From assembly GCA_973895155.1 (NCBI GenBank), contig OZ316896.1:7750001-7814000 (forward strand): a stretch of DNA of 64,000 bases, written 5' to 3'. The translations under genes and the position numbers were made by a program. The DNA comes from Marsupella aquatica (taxonomy: Eukaryota; Marchantiophyta). The notes beneath the pieces are model-generated. The model saw only the letters and a program-made list of their open reading frames with translations. It was not told the DNA's origin and searched no databases. Shown here in pieces: positions 1 through 10,401 of this stretch; positions within the stretch are counted from its first letter, which is position 1, and the number at the start of each line of letters is the position of its first letter.

Positions 1-26
1 ACGTCGCAATGGTTTTGCAAAATTGA

Positions 27-95
27 GAAACTACATGCGAAACTAAAAGGATCGCAACTTGCAAAACGGGTTGCTTCGCAAGTCTTTCCCGCTTG
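27..95. repeat. CpG repeat cluster upstream of CACTA-1 ORF1
   Basis: Several ATGCGAA, TCGCAAC, GGGTTGC and TTCGCAA motifs occur within 70 bases just upstream of ORF1. They match the motifs in intron 1 and at the element end and may be binding sites for the element's own accessory protein. Confidence 0.5.
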
Positions 96-195
96 TACTT
101 TTGCACTCGGCCGCGGCGTACTCAGCGGCATTTGACAAATTTCAAGCGTAGGGAGGGAGAAGGGAGCTCGCGCGCGCTTGGGGGGTGGCTTAGCT

Positions 196-2163
196 ATGGA
201 TTCCAGTGGAGCAAATGGAGGTGATGGGGCAGGGGTGAGTGACAGTGGCAATGGGAATGAAGGCAATGGGGAGCAGGAGAGGAATCGATGGACCAATTTG
301 ATGGCTGAGCACCTCAATGTAGCACAGTTGAGCCACTTAGATTTGACTACACCAGCAAAGATTGCTTCTTTGAGTGCAATCCTAGGGCAAGCCTTGCAAA
401 CGGGAGTAGATGCAGGGAACATTGCAAGGCAGGAGGAGCAAAGGAGTGCAGCTCAACAGAAGGTAAGAGAGAAGAAGCGTAAGAAGGAGGAGAGGGCCAA
501 GGCAGGAGTAGTCTCACCTGCTGCCCTAGAAAAGAAGAGGAGGAGAGAGGAACGAGATGAGATAAGAGCACAGCGGGAGGAGCAGCGAAAGAAGGAGGAA
601 GAGAGGAAGAAGCTGCCTATGATTGCCTTGATCGAAGGCATTCCTACTTAACTGGCCTACACCGGGGCAAAGAGCACTATCAGGCTTATGGTGCGCTCCA
701 ATTTTGCACGAGGAGTTGAGTGGGGGAAACTCAGCAAGGCAGACCAGAAGAAAGTAATGAGTCAAATCAAAGATTCATTTCGAAATGGAGCAGAGATTGA
801 TGAATAGTGGCTTGCAGATAGAATTTCCAATTCAATGTCTCAAGCACGGTACCATGATAGGAAGAAGGTAAGGGCCTACCTAGAAAACTTGGAGGAGTAC
901 AGAAACGTGAGGAGGCCACTGCAATTCACTGAGGACGTGTGGAATGCCTTTTACAAAGTGGAGGTGCAGATGAGAGCTTCCAGGAACCTTCTCTTCTGGA
1001 AGGAGATGGAAGCCAAGGCACAGAAGGCCGGGAAGTCCGACCGAGACCTCAAGGCAATGGCTGAGAAGGTGTCTCACATGCAGCACATTGTGGATGAAGT
1101 GGGGGCACCAGCCCAAAAATTCATCCTTGCAGCTGAGCGAGTCAGCAAACGGCCCAAGACCATGCACAAGATGGGCCAAGGTGGACTTCCCGGCCTCAAA
1201 GCACACTTTGTGAGTGGGCCCTCTCCTCCCCTGCTTCTGTTTCCTTGCTTTCAATTGCTATCCAAACCTACAATGCCCCCCCTGCATACCTCTTGTTTCT
1301 TTCTTACGGCTTGCCTTGTACATTAGGTCACCCTGACACATTGCGTGCCTTAGAGATTTCTCGGAATTTTTTAAAAATAGAGTTTGCGAAGCTTTTGCGA
1401 TGCGGGTTGCTTCGCAAATGTTTCGCAAAGTCTATCATAGCATTTTTTAAAGTTGTAGATGCGAAGCTATTGCGAACTAACCCGCTTCGCAAAGTACTTC
1501 GCAAGCAGCCAATTTATTTGAATTTGCGAAGTGGGGCGTTTCGCAAGTGTGTATTATGTTTAAAAAATACTGCTAAGGGTTATTGAGCCCAATTTTGTGT
1601 TCTAGGGGGCACCCTATTAGCACCTCCATGCATTTTTCTTGGGTTTATAGCATATTAACCTCGATCGATTTTGGTTTTGGAATGTTTGGTTGTGGTAGTA
1701 TAAGAGGTACCGCAAGAAGATAACAGCAAAAGAGATGGAGATAGGAGCTGCGCATGGAGCCAAACATCTCTTTGACTTGGTTGACGCAGAGTTGGCGACT
1801 GTAAGTGCATGTATCCCCTTCAGTTTTTCCCACCCAATCCACTTATCTTTTCATTCCGTAAACCTAAACCAATTTGGGGTTGTGCTGTGCAAACAGGATG
1901 ATGAGGATGCCAGTGATACCAGCAGCACCGATGAGAACAATGAGGGGACCACGACAAAGGGGCCCAAGGTAGGAGGGAGTAGTGGATCTGGACCAGTAGG
2001 AGGAGTTTCCCAGCAGGAGGGGGAGGAAGAGGATGAGGACGAGGATGAGGAGGAACCAGATGTGGAGGAGCAGCCAACACCACCTCCTGTGCCACGTCCG
2101 GATCGTCGCAAGAGGGACAAGGGGAAGAGGTCGGCGTCAAGGAGTAGGAGGACCCCATTCTAG
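196..2163 (+). pseudogene. CACTA-1 accessory gene (ORF1, TNPA-like position), three exons, two stops
   Basis: Exons read 196-1209, about 1705-1800 and 1897-2163, with donors GTGAGT at 1210 and GTAAGT at 1801 and an acceptor AACAG before 1897. Exon 1 stays in one frame from 196 to 1209 but contains TAA at 649 and TAG at 808. Its protein starts with a Gly/Asn/Asp-rich segment, then a strongly basic Lys/Arg/Glu helix (codons about 80-150), then a conserved segment ending in HKMGQGGLPGLKAHFV. Exon 3 is acidic and ends with a basic tail and TPF. The copy at 50.3-52.7 kb shares the exon layout, intron positions, the H(R/K)MGQG motif and the final TPF. This is the position of the DNA-binding accessory protein of CACTA elements; binding is inferred. 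I start at ATG 196 because the upstream in-frame codons are not ATG. Confidence 0.7.
1384..1550. repeat. CpG repeat cluster in intron 1 of CACTA-1 ORF1
   Basis: The intron holds many TTTGCGAAGC, TTGCGATGC, GCTTCGCAAA and TTTCGCAAAG motifs in both orientations. The halves 1384-1430 and 1459-1505 form an imperfect inverted repeat, each with the sequence family GCGGGTT/AACCCGC next to TTCGCAA. The same place in CACTA-2 (51413-51530) also holds a motif cluster, with a different motif. Confidence 0.6.
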
Positions 2164-2266
2164 AGCTTGGTGGTGTAGTGCCTATGGGATGCCCATTTAC
2201 TTAGTGTAGTATATAGTTTTGATATCATGGGTAGTCTTATAGGGACCTAGCTTGTCATATGACACC

Positions 2267-2288
2267 CATCTAGGGTTTAGGGTTTAGG
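2267..2288 (+). repeat. Short telomere-type repeat (telobox)
   Basis: Just over two consecutive TTTAGGG-type units are followed by a reverse AAACCCTAA, near the 3' side of ORF1. The plant-type telomere unit supports a plant source. It is too short to be a telomere remnant with certainty. Confidence 0.5.
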
Positions 2289-2414
2289 AAACCCTAATTT
2301 TTGTGTACCTATCAATTTTCTATAAAGCAATTTTGATTCAGACCTCATTCTCCGTGTTGGACAACAAGACCCCAACCATAATTCAAAACTCTAAATCTAA
2401 ACCCTAGCCTCAAG

Positions 2415-2830
2415 ACATCTTGCGAAACCTATGCGAACAACCCAAATCGCATATTTACCATACTGAAGGTATCGCAAACATTATGCAAACCACATAAGTT
2501 CACAAAAATGTGAAGCGATCTTCATGGCATAACTACCATTCACTTAATATCGCAAACATATTACCAAACTCCTGGGATTGCAAATATTTAACTGCTTGAT
2601 TATTATCGCAATCCTCTCGCGACGCCCACGAAGTCGCTTAAATGTGAGTCCTTTGCGATTCTATTAGTGTCACAAGTTGCGAAGGCGTTGCGAAGGTCTT
2701 GCGAAAGACCGGATGCGAACCTTTGGGCTTTGCAGTTTGCGATGCGCGATACTTCGCAAGAACGAGTTTTGTTTTTTGATTTCCTTTGTTGTTTGCGATG
2801 CTTTCAAGTTCGCAAAAGGTGTAGGTAGTG
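2415..2830. repeat. Subterminal repeats of CACTA-1 (right end)
   Basis: Dispersed TTGCGAA, ATCGCAAAC, TTGCGATGC and related motifs in both orientations fill the last 400 bases before the TTGTAGTG terminus. This is the usual subterminal arrangement in CACTA elements, where the element-encoded accessory protein binds. Confidence 0.65.
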
Positions 2831-2838
2831 TTGTAGTG

Positions 2839-3275
2839 GTTGCTATGGAGATTGATGAGCGTCCAAGCAGTCTTTTGAAGGGGAGAGTTCTTAACCTGGT
2901 GGACAACATAATTGAGGAGGATGATGATCAAACGATGCAGTAGAGGAGGATATTAAGCCAACCAGAGAGAGTATTGAGGGGGAGGAAATCCATCACTGCA
3001 ATTGACTCATCACCTGGAGTTGGTGTTGGAAGTGAAGAGGAAACATTCAAGAGATGAGTGAGATGAGAGTTTTCAAACAATAGTTTTAGAGTAGTCTTGG
3101 TTAGATGGAGGTTGATATTACTAGACAGTTAATTTTAAATTGGGAGTGAACTCACTATTTTTGAGTTCTTAATTTGAAATATAAGTTTTCAAAAAATTTG
3201 TGTTTAAAACATGTATACAAATTGTAATAAAAAATGCAAAGTGGAAATGTGTAAATTATATGACTATTTTCTTGC
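2839..3275. other. Unassigned sequence between two transposons
   Basis: A short acidic reading frame (2845-2943) follows the CACTA-1 terminus and is closed by TAG; similar codons continue to about 3055 with stops. I recognise no family. It is the host or older-repeat sequence into which both neighbours inserted. Confidence 0.4.
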
Positions 3276-3427
3276 TGTTGTAAGGTGTTGAACAACTCAT
3301 GACTTCATTCATTATCTCCCCATTACATATAGCTCCTATGGAGGCTAGGCAGTTAGGCAGTTGGGATTAGCCTAACTGTAGTAGGGTTTAACCCTAGGTA
3401 GAGTAGGTTTGTGTATGGGTTATAACA
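3276..3427 (-). repeat. Copia 3' LTR
   Basis: This 152-bp repeat is nearly identical to 8939-9090 and bounded by TG...CA on either strand. CTTGC at 3271-3275 is the left target duplication. Confidence 0.95.
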
Positions 3428-3442
3428 CTCCCCCTTGGGTGT
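3428..3442 (-). promoter_or_regulatory. Copia polypurine tract
   Basis: On the minus strand, CCAAGGGGGAGTG directly precedes the 3' LTR, the expected plus-strand priming site. Confidence 0.75.
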
Positions 3443-4140
3443 AACATGGCCTGGGGTAATGTTGCAACCATCTAAGAAGAACCTACTCTAATGTATAATG
3501 TGTCCTAGTCTTTGAAAGGTTGATAGTTAGGAGTGAAAATGTAACCTCATTAAAACCCCCTCTCCTTGCTTGTAGGGGGAAAGAGTGTTACCATTTTTTC
3601 CAAGCTATATGTTAATGTAAAGTTATCGTGGTCTGTTAAAAAAATAATTAAGTGGGTTGTCTTATAGACTTTGTACCCGTATCAATTGGTCAGTAGCCTT
3701 ATACAGTAAGGTTCTACTATAATTTGCGTGTAAGTCCTCTACGCGCTACGGGTCCAAAATTAGTCGTGATTTGCATTTAGGGCAGTAGAACTATGCGTTT
3801 GATCGGGAGTGTTCAAGGCTGCGTTCGATGTTCGGGCTTCTGTTGTTGCTATGTTCAATGTTCTTAGCTTATGCGCTGGTGCCTTTTGGGATCGTCGTTC
3901 TTGATGATGTCGGGCGCTTCTCTTCGGTGGTTCGTGATCGGAGCACTTGCGCATTAAGTGAGTTGTGGTAATGTTGGATTCTTTCTGCTTCATTGGCGTG
4001 GAAGTGTGCTGTGTGCATTCTGCTCCCCCGGATGTGGTATTTTCTGGTCGTTCCTTCACACATCATTGTGTAGTCGTGAGATTCACTTTTATTCTCCCCC
4101 TGGACAGGAGACAAGTAGGTCGGAAGCAGTCCAAAAAATG
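3443..4140 (-). other. Copia 3' non-coding region
   Basis: About 700 bases between the end of RNase H and the purine tract. No conserved product is seen; short open frames look accidental. Confidence 0.6.
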
Positions 4141-5292
4141 TTAGTCCTGCAATGCAGCTAAGTTGCGCAATCCTATAGAGAATGTATGTTGTCTATGTAG
4201 TACAGGGGGAAGTGATTTCGTAAACAAATCTGCGATGTTTTGGGAGCTTTGTATCCATTTAACTGCGATGTTATTTCCTTGCTGTTCATGCATAAAGAAA
4301 AACTTGGGGGCAATGTATTTGGTTTGATCTCCCTTGATAAAGCCTGCTTGAATTTGTTCAACGCAGGCTCTGTTATCTTCATGAATTTCTGTTGGTGTTG
4401 ATAGTGTAGGTATGCCCATGTTCTCATGGATGTGATTGATGATGTTGCGTAGCCAAATACACTCCCTGCTTGATTCATAGAGAGCTATTATTTCTGAGTG
4501 ATTTGACGATGTAGTTGTTAGTGTCTGCTTGCAACTTCGCCATGAGATTGCGGTCTGGCCCATCAAGAAGACGTAGCCGGTCTGAGACTTCGCGTCCTCC
4601 GGGTTTGAGAGGTAACCTGCATCAGCATATCCTGTAAGTGAATAATTAGTTTCGGATGGGTAAAACAGTCCCAGATCCTTGGTACCCACAAGATAGCGGA
4701 AAATGCGCTTTATCCCATTCCAATGCCGAATGGTTGGCTTGGCACTATGGCGAGCCAATAGATTGACTGCGAAGGCGATATCAGGCCTTGTCTGGTTTGA
4801 AAGGAACATCAGTACACCTATGGCAGATAGGTATGGCTTCTCTGGGCCAAGCAATGGCTCCATTTCATTTCTCTTCCGGAAGATATCTTTTTCTTTGTCA
4901 AGTGAGCGGATGTCCATGGGGGATCTGACTGCTATGGCTTTGTCCATATTGAATTGCTTCAGAATTTTCTTGATGTACGTGGACTGATGCAAGAAAATGC
5001 CATTGTGCAGGTGCTCAAATTGTAGTCCTAGGCAAAAAGAAGTCTGCCCTAGGTCGCGCATCTCAAAAGCTTGTTTTAGGAGTATGATAGTTTCAGCCAT
5101 AATTTTTCTTATTCCGAACAGGTTCAGGTTGTCCACGTAGATGGCTACTATGATGAATTCTCTATTTTCCCGTTTCAGAAATAAGCAGGGTGCAATGTTG
5201 GCATTTGTAAATCCCATTGCCAGCATTTTTGACTTAAAACGTTTGTACCATGTGAGGCCACTTTGCTTGAGGCCATATAGGGATCTTAACAC
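4141..5292 (-). pseudogene. Copia reverse transcriptase (C-terminal) and RNase H
   Basis: The piece starts at the RT motif LYGLKQSGLTWYKRF and continues through the active-site box, which reads YVDN where the family has YVDD: one catalytic Asp is replaced. It then shows RPDIAFAVNLLARHSAKPT and the RNase H segment with LTGYADAGY and IHEDNRACVEQ. It ends close to the 3' non-coding region. With a split frame and an altered active site it cannot be active. Confidence 0.9.
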
Positions 5293-5466
5293 CTGTACTG
5301 CAAATCGGGTTCTGCGGGTGGTGTCCCTTTGATGTTGGATAGGATCTGTTAGTGCAATCTGCGCTGCAGTCTTGTGGAGTATCGTTGAATTTGTATGCTC
5401 GAATGTTTCTACCTGGTCTTGGGCTCCAGCTTTATGTGTTTGTTTCCCTTTGCTGTGATACTCGAC

Positions 5467-5802
5467 TCATTTCACCAGTTCTGGTGGAGCTTCCATGTAT
5501 ATGACTTTGTCTAAGTGTCCATATAGGTACGCGGTTACAATGTCCATTGGGTGCATGGATAAGTTGTGGCGTTGTGAGAATGTAATAAGGTACTGGTAAG
5601 TGATGCCATCCATGACCGGCGAGTATGTTAAGTCGTAGTCCCTGCCGGGGACTTGTGTAAATCCCCGGGCCACCAATCTTGCCTTGTGTCTGGTTACTTT
5701 GCCTTTCGCATTCCTTTTCTTGACCAGTGTCCATTTATAGCCTGTGAGATGCACCACAGGTTCTACTATTGTAATTGGTCCAAATACCTGGCGGGCTATC
5801 AA
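5467..5802 (-). pseudogene. Copia reverse transcriptase, N-terminal fragment
   Basis: The motifs KKRNAKGKVTRHKARLVARG and DYDLTYSPVMD are typical for the start of copia RT. The frame closes at a stop after EAPPELVK. The stretch 5293-5466, which should connect to the next RT piece, is disrupted. An intact RT would copy the element RNA into DNA in virus-like particles. Confidence 0.85.
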
Positions 5803-5811
5803 TGAGTCCAG

Positions 5812-6717
5812 TTATAAATGAATGGCTTGTTCCCATTCAGGCCAATCAGGTTGGGCCTCCGCTTCTTTAATTGTTCGTGGATCTGGCAATTCCTCTTCGA
5901 TTTGCTGTGCTATGTGGAAGGCAAAGTGTTCGACTATCGTGGTATGGTCTTTGTCCCATACATGTCCAGTTTGTCCATAGTTGATTGATATCTCTGCATT
6001 CTCTTCTGGTACATTTGGTTGGATTGGAGTTGGGTCTCTGATCAATGTATTTGGTGCAGATGTTGGGGTGGTCTTTCGCTGTCTTGGCTGCCTATCTGCA
6101 AATCCTAGTGGGCGGCCTCTCTTTGCTTTCGGTGCAGTGGCTGATGCTGGTGGGGTCTCCATTTGGATTCTTGATGGGGCATTTGCTGCTGGGATGTGGG
6201 AGCGGGTCACTTGGGCGGCATCTGTAAAAGAGTCGGGTAGGTGTTCTACCATCCTGGCCAAGTGGAGGATCCGTTGTACTTTGGTGTCTGCGTGGCTGTC
6301 CCGTGGGTCATTCCAGAATTCAACATCAATTTGCCAAGTGAGGTGAGTCTTCTTCTTTGTGTCGAGTTGTTGTGCTGTTTGTAAACTTGGGAAGATCTCT
6401 TCATAGAAGTGGCAATCTGCATGTCTTTGTGGTCCCATTTTGGTTCTCTTGGGTCCCAGGATGGGTACCATGACTTTGCAGCCGAACGTTCTCAGGTGGG
6501 AGACATTTGGCATGCTCCCAAATGCTAAGTGGTAAGGGGTGGTTGAGTTAAATGATGATGGTCTATAACTTAGTAGGGCAGCCGAGTGGAGGATGGCGTG
6601 GCCCCAAGCAGCTGTTGGTAAGTTCGTCTGCATTAGCAGGGGTCTGGCAATTAGCTGTAGTTGCTTGATCAGGGATTCCATTTTGAAAATGGACATGGGG
6701 TACTGGGTACTGAACAT
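5812..6717 (-). pseudogene. Copia integrase C-terminal part and linker to RT
   Basis: This continues the integrase in another frame: the frameshift falls near 6660-6700, where the core should reach its catalytic Glu. It includes the plant copia segment with AAWGHAILHSAALL and TPYHLAFGSMPNVSHLRTFG, then a Pro/Ala/Thr-rich linker and the acidic EEELPDPRTIKEAE before RT. The frame closes near 5812, just before the RT fragment. Confidence 0.85.
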
Positions 6718-8660
6718 CGATGCCTATGGCATGGCAAAAATCTTTGAATGTCTTAGAGGTAAATTCACCAGCGTTATCTACTCTCAGTGTTCTAATTTGG
6801 TTTTCAGGGAATTGAGCTCTTAGTTTTAGTATGTGGGCAAGGAGTCTGGAGAATACTAGGTTTCTTGTGGATAATAAAGATATCTGACTCCATTTTGTGG
6901 ATGCGTCTATGACTGCCAGAAAGAATCGGAATGGGCCGCTAGGAGGGTCGATTGGTCCGCATACATCAGCGTGTATGCGTTCCACGAAACGTGGGATTTG
7001 ATGTTCAGTTTTTGGTGGCGAGGGCCGGATTATTAGCTTTCCCTGTGAGCAAGCCAAACAAGTGGCTTTCATGGACGTGGGGTGTACTTTCTCCGGTATA
7101 CCTTGGGTTTCTCTGATGAGCTTCTGGAACATTGTCATTCCAGGGTGGCCAAGTCTCCTATGCCAGATCTCGGTAAGTGTTCCTTGGGGTGCTTCAATGT
7201 GGAAACTATAGATTTTAGTAGTATAACAGCCAGGGGGTGAAGCACGTAGGATCTCTCTGGTCTTTGTGTTTGGTGGTTCCCCCAAGGTAATGTACAGGAC
7301 CTCCCGTCCATCTTGGGTGCCCGTCTTGATGTGTAGCTTGTTAGCACGGATATCTCCGAAGCTCAGTAAGTTCCTGGTTGCCTTTGGAGCATATATGGCA
7401 GACTTCACCTGGATGGGCGTGCCGCCAGGTAGGGTGACCACTATAGGTCCAAATCCCTCTTCCAATTGATGCTGGCCCATAATAGTCGTTAGTTTTCTTT
7501 GTGATGGTATAATTTGCTTAAAGTATTCCTTATGCTTGAAGATGGAATGCGATGTACCGCTGTCTACTATGCAGTGGGATAGGTTTTCTTTTATGGTAGA
7601 GTTGTCGCTTGATGTAGTCATATTTATAGATGGTATTAGATCAGTGGATTCTAAGAAGGCCCCATATGTCTCGGGTTCATTTTGTTCAATACTCTTCTTA
7701 TATAATTGTACAAGGTGTATAGGGGCACGACAGAATTTTTGAATGTGGCCCTTAGTTCCGCAACAAAAACATGTAGAGGGGTTTTCGTATTTATCTCTTT
7801 GAGCGCTTTGCTGATGAGGTATCCTCGATCGGGGTTGAGAATTGTCTCTTTGCCCATTGTTTCTGAAGTTGTATCCGTTGTTTTGATATCTCCCCCTAGA
7901 TCTGCCTCTGAAAGAGTTGTTTCTGCCCCCGAGTCCTCTTGGGGGACCTCCTCGACCTCTGTTTGTATTTCTCCCCCTGAAGTTGCCTTGGCCGCGGTAA
8001 GATGATCCCTCTCCTCTTTGAGTTGTCACGTAATGAGATTCTGTGTTTGTGACTGGGGGGAGGGTGCCGGGAGGTCGTTTTTGGGAGTTTTGTAATAGCA
8101 ATAGCTGATGCTTCTCAGCTAGGAGCATATGTGCGATCAATTCAGAGTATTTGGTGAATCGCATGTTGCGGTATTGCGTGGAGAGGATGAGATTGGTAGA
8201 GTGGAAGGTGGATAGCGTTTTCTCGATCTGTTCTTCATCATTTATAGGGTGGCCACATATGGCCAATTGTGATACTATCCGGAATAACTCGCAGTTGTAG
8301 TCCGCGATCGTCTTATGGTCTTGGACTCTAAGATTGATCCAATCGTGTCTGGCTGCAGGCAGGTATATGGTGCGGGTGTGGTCGAAGCGAGATTGAAGTT
8401 CTTCCCAGAGGATCCTTGGATTGTATTCGTTCATGTACTGCCGCTTCAAGGAGTCGCTCAAATGGTGTCTGATTAGTATCAATGCCTGCGCCTTTTGCTA
8501 GAGAGTTAGGCCATGTCAGTTATTACATTATCCTGTAGATTCTTTGAAGTTAAATGAGCTTCCGCATCAAGCGACCAGGACAAGTAATTGGCGCCATCGA
8601 TGCTGAGTGGTTGAAATAAAAGTTTCTCCATGGAATTTGTTGACATTCTCCTGGATAATT
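6563..8660 (-). pseudogene. Copia gag-protease-integrase (N-terminal) reading frame
   Basis: The main open frame runs 8482-6563; recognisable gag codons (LSIDGANYLSWSLDAEAHL) extend upstream to about 8600 but are cut by stops near 8500. In order it shows the UBN2-like gag core, an Arg/Gly/Asn-rich linker, the zinc knuckle CFCCGTKGHIQKFC, the protease motif VDSGTSHS, the integrase HHCC zinc domain (WHRRLGHPGM with CLACSQGK), and the integrase core with HADVCGP and RVDNAGEF. After about 6690 the frame is lost: the integrase continues in the frame 6717-5812. The encoded proteins would package and integrate the element; the frameshift makes this copy non-functional. Confidence 0.9.
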
Positions 8661-8918
8661 TCTTATTGATAAACTCAATTGGTGAAGTTGAAGGAATTGG
8701 GAATAAATTTTCAAATCATGTTTGGCAAATTTGGAGTTTCTTATCTCATTGCCCGATTTCGTATCCAATTTGCTTCGATCATTGACATGCAGTCTCACGG
8801 GATGATTTCGGCCACCACTGCACCTTCGTCTGCCTTTAACCCTGCCCTTAATGATGGAGAGAAAAAAAATCTTGCAATGGATGGAAAAATGTAATCCCTA
8901 AAAAAAATTGGTTCAAGT

Positions 8919-8938
8919 CCGGCATTGTGCTGATAACA
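8919..8938 (-). promoter_or_regulatory. Copia primer-binding site
   Basis: Directly next to the 5' LTR, the minus strand reads TGTTATCAGCACAATGCCGG. It resembles the initiator-Met tRNA site TGGTATCAGAGC used by most plant copia elements, with a few mismatches. Confidence 0.7.
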
Positions 8939-9090
8939 TGTTGTAAGGTGTTGAACAACTCATGACTTCATTCATTATCTCCCCATTACATATAGCTCCT
9001 ATGGAGGCTAGGCAGTTAGGCGGTTGGGATTAGCCTAATTGTAGTAGGGTTTAACCCTAGGTAGAGTAGGTTTGTGTATGGATTATAACA
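8939..9090 (-). repeat. Copia 5' LTR
   Basis: This is the partner of 3276-3427, with three substitutions that I can see (two in the central GGC/GGG area and one near the right end). CTTGC at 9091-9095 is the right target duplication. Confidence 0.95.
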
Positions 9091-9095
9091 CTTGC

Positions 9096-9399
9096 TTGTT
9101 TTTTGAACATATTTTCAAATTTTCTTCAAATCTAGAAAAAGGAACTAGGGCCTTGGACCCCTCCTTTAAGGCTGATTGTTTTTGCTTGAAATCGGTTTTC
9201 ATAAAGCGTTTGTTAGCGTCGGCTAAAAACCACAATCAAACACTCCGCATGTTTTCATTGTGTGCCAAGTAGGCATGGGGCCCTGGCTTAGGGCCTTATG
9301 TCCACTCTTCTTTTGCTTGAAGATTTCATTGTAATCTGGGAATCTGTTTGGCTGCTTCTAGATTGTGGACATAGATCCAAATTCCACCGAAATCTGCAA
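9096..9399. other. No recognisable feature
   Basis: AT-rich flank to the right of the copia element. I see no conserved reading frame, RNA gene or repeat. Confidence 0.4.
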
Positions 9400-9672
9400 T
9401 TATGATTTCTTGGACATTCCAGACTCTTGGGCATTGTTGTTCTGCAATGTATTTGACCGAGAATGCAGCGGTGCCATTGGCAATCCCATTGGTGTAGGCA
9501 ATGGTGGTTTGGAGGTGAAGTCAAATGCTTTGATCACTGAACCCTTGCCTTTGCATTCCAAGACCCATTTTTGAATCCTCATTTTATGGCCAGGGATTCT
9601 GATTCCAGACTCCTTCAAGAGATCATCAATGTCTTCCTTGGTGCATTGGAAAATTGAACCATTGATATGCAA
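9400..9672 (-). pseudogene. Fragment with a possible SAM-like helical motif
   Basis: The minus-strand frame contains KEDIDDLLKESGIRIPGHKM followed by RIQKWVLE, which resembles the second half of a sterile-alpha-motif domain (helix, Gly-Ile, Gly-His, Lys/Arg helix). The remainder is Pro/Leu-rich. There is no clear start codon or splice site, so it may be an exon remnant of the unknown gene whose other part lies at 10402-11169. The SAM assignment is a pattern match by eye only. Confidence 0.3.
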
Positions 9673-10401
9673 TTATCCAATATAATGTACAACCCAATTG
9701 ACGTAAGGACTCCAATTTGGCGCCCACCTAGAGCCCAAGGTATATGCTTAATGGGCCCCAAAACAATATTTTCTTGCTTGATCAACCCTCAAAGTCCATT
9801 TGGTACTCAATCAGCCCCCTTTGGCAGCTTCTTAATTACTGATAGTTCTTGCAAGGAGCCCCACCTCCGTGATAGGAAACAGGAAACAATAATTAATGAT
9901 CATAACAGGAAAAAGAGTGCAATAAAACAGGAGATTACCTACTATCATCGAAAAAACACGACATAATTTTGGACAACAAAGGAGACCAAGTTCAATCGGA
10001 ACTCCAATATTTTTAGGGCTGAATACAACAATTATCAAAAGACCCTTTTACTAGCGCCGAGCGCTACCCAAATACTTGTTACCGTTAAAAACAACATTCC
10101 AAAAATGCCCGTTCAACGTCTAGTAGAGTGCTAAGAATTCCTATAAACCATGCGAATTCCTCCTTCCTATGATGTACTAGAGTTCTCCAACAGTCAAAAT
10201 TGGTTGGCTTGGTAAGACCAAATTCAACGGATCAAGCTTGAAGATCGTTTTGTAAACCTAGTACAAATGTTTACAAGGCATGAAAGGTCTTCCTCAAGAA
10301 TGCCGGCGAAAGAAGTCCTCACAAGAGCAACAGGGGAATATGCAAATCTACACCCAATAAGTGTTTGCCGTCCTTAGATGAGCATGTGTTTGGATGAGTA
10401 A
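9673..10401. other. Non-coding stretch with one palindrome copy
   Basis: Apart from the 15-bp palindrome at 10052-10066 I see no gene or repeat here. Confidence 0.4.
10052..10066. repeat. CpG palindrome, copy 1
   Basis: TAGCGCCGAGCGCTA is one of ten copies in the window of a 15-bp palindrome, consensus TAGCGCCNGGCGCTA. Confidence 0.7.

Larger units (their letters stand above)
1..2838 (+). mobile_element. CACTA-1: right end of an En/Spm-type DNA transposon
   Basis: The sequence ends in TTGTAGTG at 2831-2838, the reverse complement of CACTACAA, the classic CACTA terminus. Short CpG repeats of the TTGCGAA/TTCGCAA type cluster just inside this end (about 2415-2830), in intron 1 of the accessory gene (1384-1550) and upstream of that gene (27-95). 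The accessory gene is homologous to one in CACTA-2 (50.3-52.7 kb), which lies beside an unmistakable TNP2 transposase. The other end and any transposase lie left of the window, so the 3-bp target duplication cannot be tested. The family assignment is firm through CACTA-2; the exact end rests on one 8-bp motif. Confidence 0.75.
3276..9090 (-). mobile_element. Complete but degenerate Ty1/copia retrotransposon
   Basis: Two 152-bp LTRs (3276-3427 and 8939-9090) begin TGTTGTAAGG and end TTATAACA on the plus strand, and differ at about three positions. The 5-bp target duplication CTTGC lies at 3271-3275 and 9091-9095. On the minus strand the order is 5' LTR, a primer site resembling the initiator-Met tRNA type, gag, protease, integrase, RT, RNase H, a 0.7-kb 3' region, purine tract and 3' LTR; integrase before RT is diagnostic of copia. 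The coding region is split by stops and frame changes, so the copy is dead. It measures 5,815 bp. Confidence 0.95.

Noticed and set aside
2267-2288. Remnant of a chromosome-end fusion
   Set aside because: Just over two TTTAGGG units is too little; short teloboxes are common in plant promoters and introns.
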